Below are positions 54,481 to 64,000 of a stretch of 64,000 nucleotides of DNA, piece by piece. The notes beneath the pieces were generated by a model that worked only from the letters and a program-made list of their open reading frames with translations, searched no databases and was not told the DNA's origin. Position 1 is the stretch's first letter. The number at the start of each line of letters is the position of its first letter. A program made the translations under genes and the position numbers. Origin of the DNA: Alnus glutinosa (Eukaryota; Streptophyta; Magnoliopsida; Fagales; Betulaceae); contig NC_084886.1 in NCBI RefSeq assembly GCF_958979055.1, positions 46,145,154 to 46,209,153 on the forward strand. Reading direction: 5' to 3'.

Positions 54481-54640
54481 CCTATAAAACTCTGCTTCAT
54501 TTTGAAGCTATCTTTTTTATATAAAACCCCGGCCTCTCTTTTTTCTCTCTCTTTAGTAAAAATCCTCTAGAACCTCTCTCTCTCTCCCTCCTCCTCTCCC
54601 TCTCTTTCTAGAACCTTTCTCTCTCTTAGGGTTTTCTGTT
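54481..54640 (+). promoter_or_regulatory. Probable XPO1 core promoter and CT-rich leader
   Basis: A TATA-like TTATATAAAA is at 54518-54527 and a second CTATAAAAC at 54482-54490. A long CT-rich stretch follows (54533-54625). A telo-box (TTAGGGTTTT, reverse of AAAACCCTAA) at 54626-54635 is frequent in plant housekeeping genes. There is no ATG between this and the XPO1 start at 54711, so no upstream ORF with an ATG interferes. Confidence 0.5.
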
Positions 54641-54710
54641 CGAGTGTTTGGCTCAGTGCGGTGAGTACGGGTCGCTAGGGTTTATCAGTGCGGGTGCGTG
54701 TTGTGTGGCG

Positions 54711-57700
54711 ATGGCGGCCGAGAAGCTCAGGGATTTGAGCCAGCCGATCGACGTGGCCTTGCTCGATGCCACCGTGGCGGCCTTCTATGGCACCGGATCT
54801 AAGGAAGAGGTGAGAGATTGTTCCTCTTTTCTCGCTCCGGTTCCCGTTTGGTTCTCGAGAAAGTGCGGGAAAATTGGGGCGAAGTTGAAGCTCTAGAGTC
54901 CTAGGGTTTAAACCATGTTACAGTTTACTTTTAAGGTGCTATTTGACTACTTACCTTTACGTACTCTCTATATCTTGCTCACTACTTTCTGTTTGGCTCC
55001 TAAGAATGAGGAAAAATGGAGGGAAATTGAGACTTTTCAATTTTTAGGGTTTAGTACTTATATGTTTTTGGTCGTGGCGGGTTTTGTGATACGTGTTTAT
55101 GTTAGGTGTGTTTTCTCGGTAAACAAATCAGGGTTTTAGGTCGGAGTCGGCATTCGATCTGGGTTTTCCTGTTCATTTTCCACAGATAGAGGCGTTTCCT
55201 TGGGGTTGTACTGTTTTGCTGTCTTCAATCCTATGTCGGTTCCGTGCCGAGAGAATTGGGGAAAAATAGAATTGCAATGCACTATTTTTCTACTATTTTC
55301 TTTGAAGCAGAAAATTCGTTTAACCGTCCAAATAATTGTGAAAACTGCAATTGGATTAATCACACTTAAGGTGGTTGGTTATGTGGTTGTGCTTCCATTT
55401 TTTTTTTTTGCATTTCGTTTGGCTGCTAAGATAATGACACAAAAGGGCTGGGGGATTAAGCTGTATACTTGTTTGGTTGTTGTTTTGGTTTACAAATGGA
55501 TAAATATTGACTATAGTAGAGCCTTTCATCTGGTGGAGTTTTAATATTTGTTCATGAATATGAAGAGTTGTGACTTTTTAAGTTGAGTAAGTCTATTTAG
55601 TAGACTATTATATAAATGCCATACAATTTGACGAGGTGGCAGTCAAAATCAGCCTCTGGATTATATTTGTTTCATTTTTTGGACAACCAAACAGGCTTCA
55701 ACAGAACAAATGATGACTAATATGTGTAATGACGGGCTTTGTTAATAATGGCTTTGATTGTTAAGAATCACTAGTTTGGTAGGCAGATATTCACAGATTT
55801 CTTGTAACTGAAATAAAAGAATTATCTTTTACTGAAAGTTACTCTTGGTGGGAAATGTTGTGACTCATGAGCAGATGAGTTTGGCATCCTGTTTTTGATA
55901 AATGATGTGATACCTTGATAACTTGTATTATTCTTTTACTATTTTTTAGATTTTTCTACTAAAATAAAGTTGCCATTTGGGAGCACAATTTCTTTAGTGG
56001 CAATTGTCGTAGAACCGACATTTATGTCAATCTTGATTCTTGACTGTTATTTTTCCTAGTATATTGGTATTTAATTCGGGTGATTTGTTTTTTGATAAGT
56101 GTATACATCGGTGAAATGCAGGCTTAATTTTGGTATCTGTACCATGTTTGGTCAATTGCATATCTATTTGTCTCAATATTTTTTTTTTCCTGTTTGCACT
56201 GTATGTCGGTGACTCAGAGGACAGCAGCAGACCAGATTTTGCGGGATTTGCAAAACAATCCAGATATGTGGCTCCAAGTTATGCACATTCTACAAAATAC
56301 AAAGAACCTAAATACCAAGTTCTTTGCCTTGCAGGTTAGTTGTCTTTTTGCATGAAACACTATACCAGTGCTTAGATTATGTTTTTAGCATCTTACTGAT
56401 ATCAGAAAGTGATTTCAATTCACCTGTTATAAAGGTAAAACAATTATTTTTCTCCCTAAAATTTGAATATTTTCAATCACCAACAGTATCATTATCTGTT
56501 AGGGGCCTTCTAAAGGATTCCACATGTTGTGGGTGAGATTAAGTTTGATATATCTACCAACATAGTTCGCTGGTATGATTGTCTGTCTTTTAGAAACCAT
56601 GATTATTAATCATGTTTTTATAACGAGTAATGCTATTTAGTAGAATTAGCCTTTGGATGAGCACCTTTAAAAAAAGTGGGGTAATTTTCATTGCAACATC
56701 ATTTAAGTTATATGGCAGTTGTATAGTTGTCTACTAAATAACCTTACTCTTTTATGAAATATGTGACTTAGGGAGGGTTGACTTTGGATTGAGATTTAAA
56801 AAATAGCGATTTTAAAACGTGCGATTTGAAAATGCGATTTTTGAAAACATAGTTAAGTGTTTTGTAAATCGCAGTTTGGCTTTTAAAATTGCAGTTTATT
56901 CTTAAAATTGTGCGTTTTTTAAAAAGGCACCCCTTGCATGCGATTTGAAAACATAGATTTTCTATGTTTTCAAATCACAATTTTTTAAAAACGCATTCCC
57001 AAACAATATATTTTCTGCTATTTGGTTTAAAATTGTACTTTGGTCTACAAAATCGCAGTGCCAAATGCACTTGAAGTACTAGATGTTTTGGGAAAATAAC
57101 TCCGGGTCTTGATTGATTTGCAGTGAGTGTCTCTTATGTAAGCACTTTGTTACATTTCTGAAAGACTTCATGTCAGATGAAATGAGCTCCCTGGTTAATT
57201 TTTGTCATTTGTCATTTATTTTTTCTTTGGGGTCGTGTGGTCATTGGACAGTACTCTAGCTCCTTTTTGATTGTCCTGCCGAGTTCATAGCAAAAATTGT
57301 CGAATATTTAGTTTCGTATGTTAGCCTCACATTATTCCAAAAGTGATGGCGGGATGTGAACTTTGTTGGACCTGTAGAGCTATCTTAGTGCAAACAATAG
57401 TATTTATTGCTGGGATTATTCGTGTTGCTGTTAGAAAGATAACCCTTTGACTCCAGGATAATTCACAATAAAGGTGTCAGTATTCATACCCTATCCTGAT
57501 TGGGTGGCTGCTACCACCAAAGGAGCTTTAGTAGTAATCTGTTAACATCCAGGCTCTGTTCAATGTTACCATCTCAAAATTTTAGATTTTTACCAATGGA
57601 AAGCTTGGATGTTGTAATGTTGGCTTCTAGAAAATTGTCTGAATTGCTGTTGACCATTGGATTTTGCAAATTGTTGGTCAGAAACAATCTTCTTGTCTTT

Positions 57701-60700
57701 AATGAAGGCCAAAATTTAGATTTAGATGAACCAGGAAAGATGCATTCTTTTAAGACTTTGATGTTGGAGATTTTTTTTTTTTGGGGGGGGAAGGGTGAAG
57801 CTTTCACTTGTATGATGGATTTAAGTTGTTTGATGTTATTTGGCAAAAGATGGTTGTCTGCTTCTGATCTAAACTTGCTATTGTTCAAACCTTGGTTGGC
57901 CTGTTGCTTGGTGCTATGTTATACTGGAATTTGTGCAGAGATAGGGTGCTGTGAGAGCCTTTCGGTTGATGTTTTTTCAATTAAGTTTCTTGTGAGAGGG
58001 CCAAGATACTTTGATTTCTAACGTTTTTTGTTAACAGTTTGTCTTTTTTGCCAAATATGCTATTGTGCTGTGCAAACCTTGATTTGCTGTCTGGTGTTAT
58101 GTTATACTGGAGTTTGTATGGAGATGGGGTCCTGTGAGAGCCTTTCGGTTGATTTTTTTTCAATTGAGTTTTTAATTTGGCCAATGGGAAGGGATTGGTT
58201 TGTGAGAGGGCCAAGATACATTGATTTCGTACATTTTTTGTAAACATAGTTTGTCTGTTTTGCTTAATTTTAGTTTTGCGGAAGAATGAATCTGCTCTTT
58301 TTATCTTTTTTATTTTTGTTTGAACCGGCCAAATAGGGAAGAGCCTCTCCCTTGTTGGATAGGAAAATCATGATCGAGATAGTGGACCCAAAATGGAACT
58401 TGGGTGTGGGTCCTTTTTGTAAATGTGACGCTTTTATTTATTGTTGTTTTTTGAGCAAGAGCTTTTAAGTATGATGAATGCACTAGTGATGGATATGATG
58501 CCGAGTGACATAAGTTTTGTGGTGTCTGCTTGTTAGTGGATTGCCGACAACACTCAAGAGTGCTATTGTGTGGAAAATAGTGTCTTCTTGCCTTTTGTGG
58601 TGTCTATAGAGGGAAATGAACGACATAAATTTTGAGGATTATGAGAGGATATTGGAGGGGATTAAGTCTTTATTCTTCAATACTCTTATTTCTTTGGACA
58701 TCTATTCTTGTTTCTCCTTTGGTGATTAGTAGTTCATGTTGATGACTTTAGGAGCATGAATCTTTTTATATCAAGGTCATCAAATTAGGGATGCCTGCCA
58801 CATTTTTGTTAATGTTTTTGTTGCATATGCATTCAATTGGCCAATTAATGTTCATGTTTCTGAAAAAATGAGTTTTCTTTTTGCTTTGCTTTTTTTTGGT
58901 ATACTCCCTGTGTATTTGATTGCGCTTTGCATTTTTTTAATGATATTAACCTCTTATAAAAAAAAAAGTATTATTATTCATGAATTGGGAGTTTTTTCTT
59001 TTGACTTTTCAAATCATAATTGTGAATGCTGATCAGCATGTGTTTTATGTGCTTCCATTATAGGTTCTAGAGGGAGTCATAAAGTATCGGTGGAATGCAT
59101 TGCCTGTTGAACAGCGAGACGGAATGAAAAATTACATTTCTGAAGTTATTGTGCAGGTATAACTTATGTAGTGATTTTTTTTAGGAGAGGAGTTTGTCTT
59201 GTGTCACATCTTTTTTGTTGGTATTGCATGCTTTCAAAACAATGTCTTCTTAACTTTTTTTCTTTTTTGGCATAGCTCTCAAGTAATGAGGCCTCTTTTC
59301 GAATGGAAAGGCTGTATGTCAACAAACTCAATGTTATATTGGTTCAGGTATATTCTGGTTTATCTTCCCAAATTATGGTCTAAAGGAGTTGATTACTATA
59401 GTCTTTGGTAGTTCGTTATCTCTTGTAGTGTGCTTGAGGATTTATGATCTCCTGGGGATGCTTATTGTTTTCTGTTTTTGTTGGATGGGGTTTATTTTTT
59501 GTATGTTTGTAGCTGTAGGTGAAAAATAGTAACCATGGCTCCTTTCAGTTATTCTTCTAATGGAGTTGTAGATGTTGTTACCTTCTTGCCTTTAGTTCTA
59601 GTTTGTAGGGGTGGGCGTCGATTCGGTAGGTGGTTAAGTCGGTTAATTCGGTTGGTTAACCGACTTTTGTCGAAATGCAGTCGGTGAATTTATTTCGGTC
59701 AAGTCGGTTAAGCGGTTAATAGGTGGTCGGTTAAGTTAGTAAAGCGGTTAATAGGCAGTCGGTTAAGTCGGTTAACATGGGTAATGAAACGATATCGTTT
59801 TCATTTTTTTAAAGGAAAAAAAAAGATCAAACGTTTCGTTCTTACTAAAACGATGTTGTTTCGGTTAATCGGTCGGAATAAAAGGTGGTTCAGTTGCCGA
59901 ACCGGCTTTTGGAACAAAATTTTATACCGACTACAGAACCGAAATTAGTCGGTAGGCGGTTGATGGCGGTTGGGTTCGGTTCGGTAAGCGGTCGGTAGGC
60001 GGTAGGCAGATAATTTGCCCACCCCTACTAGTTTGTTTTATTTGGATACATGTTGGCTTTAGTTAATGTTCTAATCATAATCAGTACTCAATATACAGAT
60101 ATTGAAGCATGAGTGGCCAGTCAGATGGCGAAGCTTTATTCCTGATCTTGTAGCAGCAGCTAAAACTAGTGAAACAATTTGTGAGAATTGCATGGCTATA
60201 TTGAAAGTAAGTCTATCATTATATGCCTGTTCATTTAATTTGGTTGTGGAATATGCTTGTAACGCAATATGTTGTCTTTCAGCTTCTAAGTGAAGAGGTT
60301 TTTGATTTCTCAAGGGGGGAGATGACTCAACAGAAGATCAAAGATCTCAAACAGTCATTGAACAGGTAATTGCTGGATGGCTGTTGGATCAGTAGGGATA
60401 ATGTATCGTGAACTGCTACTCTAGGTGGTTGTTCACTGAGTTTTTGCCTGGGCTGCATCTACTTCTGTAGAAGTTTTTAGGTGGACTGGTGTATTCATCT
60501 GGAACTACAGGTTTTACATTGGGAGTTATTCACAATATATGCAATTTGAAATTTGTCAAAAAATATCTTTTTGTCGCCGAGCTTTTTTGCTCAACCTGTT
60601 CTTGAATGTTTGAATGCTTCTATTTGAGCTGCCAGAAAATTAAAAATATCTCGGTAAAAGGTGAAAATGAAGGATCCGTATTTTCTTTATATGTTATTTG

Positions 60701-62992
60701 AGCAGAAAACCAAACTTTTAGCACCCTTTTCTCCCTGCACCACAGGGTTGAGTGCAGGATGCACTATGACTTGGTTACATCATGACGCAATGTTTCTGTA
60801 ATTCAACAGTGAGGGTTATGTGGAAGATCAGTTTTTTTCTTTGAGACTGCTGTGCGGGCAAGATACCATACCTTTTAGCATCCTTTTCTCCTGCAATTCA
60901 TGCTTGAGCATAGTACTCATTTGCATCATAAATCAATCTTCTGAAACTTAATAATGAAGATTGTTTCAAAGCAGAAATATTATTTTGACGCAAGTGCTAC
61001 TGGGTTATTAAGAAGGCCTCAACACTGTTCCATTGGTCATTTGAACAAGATTGTGGCATGAAACCAATATATTTTACACTTGTTGATGCTGAACTCACAA
61101 ATGTGAGATAATTGATCTCCTGAAGTCCCTAAAAGTTATTCAAATGTGACGCCAAATGTTACCCTATATTTTGAAGATACAATTGAAAACATCATGATTT
61201 CTTTGCCTGTTTGATAGGACAAGGATCCTCTCCATTTCAAATGAATTGGATAGCATCCATTGAACAGTTAGGATTTAAAGTTAGTACATCTAACGGTGTA
61301 CATGATTCCCCATTATTTAAGTTTTTTAAAAGATGCGTCAATATTGAGTTTAAATACACCGTTAGATGTACCAACTTTAAATCCTAACCATGGAATGGAG
61401 AGGATCCTATTCCTGTCTGACATCTTCATGTGTTTGCAGATTATTTTTCCTTTCTTTTCAAATCAAATTAATATCAAGTGAAGATGATTTTTAATTGAAG
61501 TATTCTTTATGTGGATCGACTGATGCTATTATTCCTTCTTATTGACATGTGAATTTTTTAGATTTTATGTGCCTATCTTTTTAGTTGATAGATTACCTTT
61601 AGATCTGCAACTCACCATACATGGCTATCAATCTTTTTCTGACAAATGTGTTTTGGTTGGTTGCAGCGAGTTTCAACTCATTCATGAGTTATGCTTATAT
61701 GTACTATCAGCATCTCAAAGAGCTGAGCTTATACGTGCTACGTTGTCTACGTTGCATGCTTTCCTTTCATGGATTCCCTTGGGTTATATTTTTGAGTCCC
61801 CATTGGTATGTACAATGATCTTGCATAGTTGATCTTTTCCCTATCTTAGAAATTATATTTTCTGACATCTCATATCGTCTGTGTGTCTTAGCTTGAGACA
61901 CTCCTAAAACTTTTTACTGTTCCATCATATCGGAATCTTATCCTTCAATGTTTGACAGAGGTACATCAGTCTTCCATTGTTCTTGAGTTATTCTAGTTTT
62001 TAATCTTTAATTGTTGAGTGGTCAACCTTTTTTTTTTTGGTTTTTGCAGGTTGCAGCCCTTAATTTTGGGGACTTCTACAATGTGCAATATGTTAAGATG
62101 TATACCATATTCATGGTGCAGTTACAGGTCTGTCAGAATATAATTACTTATTTAATTTTTATCTGCAATTGAATTTCTGACGTTTGAGTTCCTAATTATT
62201 TTTAACTTTAATTGACGTTTTATTTTCTTGGTTTTTTTGTTTTTTCAAAATTATATAGACCATTCTCCCCACTGCTACAAACATCCCTGAGGCTTATGCA
62301 CATGGATCTAGTGAGGAACAAGTGAGTGTTTCTAATGCTCGTTAGGACTCGAAGTCTATTGTTTCTCTGCTCTAAGTAAGTTTGTTTTGTTTTTACTTCA
62401 GGTATTTATTCAGAACTTGGCACTGTTTTTCACCTCATTTTACAAGGCAAGTTTCTGTTTCCTAATTTTAAGCGAGATAGATATGAGTGTTGTTGATTTG
62501 AAAAAAATGGTGGTAAATAATGGATAAGGTTTGTAAATTTTAAGCCAGATAGATATGAGCGTTGTCGATTTGAAAAAATGGTGGTAATAATTGATAAGGT
62601 TTGTTTTGGGTTGGACCTTGGATGTTCTTCTTACCTTATGGGGGGGATGAGTCTATTTTATGTAATTTGGAGAGGTACAGGGCCACACACAAGACTGCCT
62701 TTTATGATTTTCATAATTATTTTTAACTGTACAAGTCAGGAAAAACGTAAAAGGTGCTTTTCCAGGAAGTGTGGAAGTTAAGCACATAAAGATATGGTTA
62801 TATATTTATACCCACACACGCATGGGTGTGCATGTGTGGACGTATGTATTTGTACTTGTGGGCTTGCATATATATATATAAATAAATGTGTGTGTATATA
62901 TACATATAAATACACGAGCGCACACACACACATGTAGTTATATATATGTATATTAGTGCTGTTGTCAACGGGCATTTCTTTTGTGTTTCTTT

Positions 62993-63026
<34 letters not shown>

Positions 63027-63606
63027 AATACCATAGTTCTGGTATTGCAGTAATCCATCTGTATCTCTACATTGACTTGAACTGTTTGTTGATTGCATCA
63101 TCTTTCCGTTATTCTGATTATTGAATGCTTAAATTTTCTAGTTGTTAGATTGATTTGAATGCATAGGCATGTTGCATAGGATGTGCCATGTATCTTCCAC
63201 TACCCCAATTGCACCTTGAGCTTTGATATTATGTTGCTGAAGAGCTCCATTGTCTTTGATAACTATGTTGCTGATGACCTCATTTTATACAGTATCATAT
63301 TCAAGTGTTGGAAACCACTCAAGAGAATATAGCTGCCTTGCTAATGGGTCTTGAGTATCTTCTTAACATCTCATATGTGGATGACACAGAGGTCTTTAAG
63401 GTCTCCGTCTCTGTCTCTGTCTCTCTCTCTCTCACTGGCACACACACAGACACTGAGTTTCCAAAGCTACGACATTACTTCCACTTTGCTGTATGATTGA
63501 ACAGGTTTGCTTGGACTACTGGAATTCCTTAGTTTTGGAGCTGTTTGAGGCACACCATAATCTTGAAAATCCTGCAGTAGCAACAGCAAATATGATGGGT
63601 CTGCAG
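54711..63606 (+). CDS. XPO1: Exportin-1 (XPO1/CRM1), N-terminal part; continues past the right edge
   Basis: Nuclear export receptor that binds leucine-rich export signals together with Ran-GTP. Thirteen exons are visible: 54711-54809, 56218-56334, 59064-59156, 59276-59347, 60099-60206, 60283-60365, 61667-61805, 61892-61960, 62050-62127, 62259-62321, 62402-62446, 63293-63400 and 63505-63606; 392 codons of about 1,075. The start [20 protein letters not shown] is typical, and the importin-beta N-terminal and Xpo1 HEAT repeats follow ([39 protein letters not shown]-type [36 protein letters not shown]). The exon 11 donor is GC (AAG|gcaagt). Exon 12 has a weak donor (AAG|gtctcc) running into a CT repeat. 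The Cys target region of leptomycin lies beyond the window. Introns hold a LINE remnant, a hAT MITE, a foldback MITE and tandem duplications. Confidence 0.95.
56770..57070. repeat. Decayed inverted-repeat block of GCGATTTT words in XPO1 intron 2
   Basis: GCGATTTTAAAA, GTGCGATTTGAAAA and ATGCGATTTTTGAAAAC, with their complements (AAATCGCAG, AAAACGCATTCCC), are scattered over about 300 bp. A near-perfect palindrome GAAAACATAGATTTTCTATGTTTTC sits in the middle (56955-56980). It looks like a MITE whose ends could not be placed. Confidence 0.4.
57870..58260. repeat. About 190-bp tandem duplication in XPO1 intron 2
   Basis: Copy A starts near 57870 and copy B near 58054. Shared text includes GCTATTGT, ATGTTATACTGGA, GTGAGAGCCTTTCGGTTGAT and TGTGAGAGGGCCAAGATAC. 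Copy B carries an extra segment (TTTAATTTGGCCAATGGGAA). The 173-codon frame over copy A has no support from copy B. Confidence 0.8.
58530..58975 (+). pseudogene. LINE (L1) 3' remnant: ORF2 C-terminus and tail
   Basis: Translation gives [15 protein letters not shown], a stop, then [20 protein letters not shown] and LFFNTL, matching the C-terminal pattern of plant L1 ORF2 (VWK-x-VPSCL-x-WC-x-WRERN...FED...LK-x-FFF-x-TL). A tail follows: GTATACTCCCTGTGTATTTG, CATTTTTTTAATGATATTAA and (A)9. It is 5'-truncated, as usual for LINEs, and lies in the sense orientation in XPO1 intron 2. Confidence 0.75.
59606..60027. mobile_element. hAT MITE with tandem CGGTTAA-type repeats, 8-bp target duplication
   Basis: A 422-bp element with ends TAGGGGTGGGC and GCCCACCCCTA. 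CTAGTTTG flanks it exactly at 59598-59605 and 60028-60035, the 8-bp hAT signature. Nearly the whole interior is built of GTCGGTTAAG / GGTTAATAGG and GGTCGGTAGGCGG units. It is non-coding and lies in XPO1 intron 4. Confidence 0.9.
61213..61417. mobile_element. Foldback MITE (GGATCCTCTCCATTTC family), copy 2
   Basis: A 205-bp element with ends GATAGGACAAGGATCCTCTC and GAGAGGATCCTATTCCTGTC. A second inverted pair (AACGGTGTACATG / CACCGTTAGATGTACC) lies inside. It is the same family and size as 43357-43563, but better preserved. It lies in XPO1 intron 6. Confidence 0.75.
62465..62605. repeat. 72-bp tandem duplication in XPO1 intron 11
   Basis: ATTTTAAGCGAGATAGATAT and ATTTTAAGCCAGATAGATAT start 72 bp apart and stay in register through GATTTGAAAAAA, ATGGTGGTAA and GATAAGGTTTGT. 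The high identity suggests a recent event. Confidence 0.88.
62995..63024. repeat. (CT)n microsatellite in XPO1 intron 11
   Basis: About 15 CT units. A (TG/TA)-rich stretch with ACACACAC runs lies just upstream (62810-62960). Confidence 0.9.
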
Positions 63607-63716
63607 GTATCAAATATATGTTCAGATGACTTTTTTATCCCTTTGGCACAGGAAGATCTGCTTCAAAATTTGGAATAACTACTTTCTTGAAGTTACATCT
63701 TAGTTTCTCTTATAAT

Positions 63717-63783
63717 ACTTTTTGATAAGTAAGAGAATTTTATTAAAAAAGTGTAAGGCGCCCCTAAGTACACAGGTAGTATA
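63717..63783 (-). mobile_element. LINE 3' tail fragment
   Basis: Read on the minus strand it gives GTATACTACCTGTGTACTTA, CACTTTTTTAATAAAATTCT and TTACTTATCAAAAAG, matching the tail of the LINE remnant at 58900-58975. It lies downstream of XPO1 exon 13. No coding part is recognisable next to it. Confidence 0.5.
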
Positions 63784-64000
63784 CTTGTAGCGTGTTTACT
63801 AATTTTTCATGAATAGATCACTATTTTCTACTATGGAGCCCTTGTTTTGTTTGATTATCAGACCTATCAGTTCCCCCCCTCCTGCCCCTCTGTTTCCTTT
63901 CTTCTAGATTTTAAATGAGGAATCATGGGTCCATGTGGTGTGTTATGTTGAAGATATACTGTGATCTATTTCCATTCGCAAGATTTGTTTTCAAAGAAAT

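Larger units (their letters stand above)
49436..54710. other. Intergenic region between ERD2 and XPO1 (divergent promoters at the two ends)
   Basis: ERD2 leader and promoter lie at the left, the XPO1 promoter at the right. In between are four transposon-like units (50061-50446, 50760-51418, 51763-51934, 52340-53352) and AT-rich DNA. From 53360 to about 54000 nothing was recognised. No gene was seen. Confidence 0.6.

Noticed and set aside
57500..58021. A 173-codon frame with Cys-rich C-terminus in XPO1 intron 2
   Set aside because: It covers the first copy of a tandem duplication whose second copy does not keep the frame, and it lies inside an intron that the XPO1 protein requires to be removed.

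Overview
This is a nuclear window from a flowering plant, most likely a woody eudicot. It is AT-rich and intron-dense, its genes are split by GT-AG (and two GC-AG) introns, and the space between them is full of miniature transposons. Species cannot be named from the sequence. No organellar, bacterial or viral genes and no CRISPR were seen.

Seven protein-coding genes were reconstructed by joining exons by hand; reading frame is kept across every proposed junction. From left to right: (1) the N-terminal part of a VGT1/D-xylose-symporter-like sugar transporter, minus strand, running off the left edge; (2) a complete complex I accessory subunit NDUFA12 gene (157 aa, minus); (3) a complete HRD1-type RING E3 ligase of ER-associated degradation (555 aa, plus), with a consensus ER-stress element upstream; (4) and (5) two intact, about 95% identical laccase genes (566 aa each) in a convergent inverted pair; (6) a complete ERD2-type K/HDEL receptor (215 aa, minus); (7) the first 392 codons of exportin-1 (XPO1/CRM1, plus), running off the right edge.

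The sugar transporter, NDUFA12 and XPO1 are also neighbours in Arabidopsis (recalled as At3g03090-At3g03100-At3g03110, and At5g17010-At5g17020). The window therefore looks like an ancestral block into which HRD1, the laccase pair and ERD2 have been interposed. HRD1 and ERD2 both serve ER protein quality control or retention, but nothing shows that they are co-regulated as a cluster.

The non-genic sequence is mostly transposon-derived. Elements with readable boundaries and target-site duplications (TSDs) include a 383-bp TRIM with two short LTRs and a primer-binding site, a 209-bp solo LTR with a 5-bp TSD, two hAT elements with 8-bp TSDs, and four MULE-type MITEs with 9-10 bp TSDs. There are also LINE (L1) ORF2 remnants, several foldback MITEs and long (TA)n, (GA)n and (G)n tracts. 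No wholly new multi-gene system was found. The most notable items are the palindromic laccase duplication, the ERSE in front of HRD1, and two unusual transposon families with repetitive or GC-rich cores.
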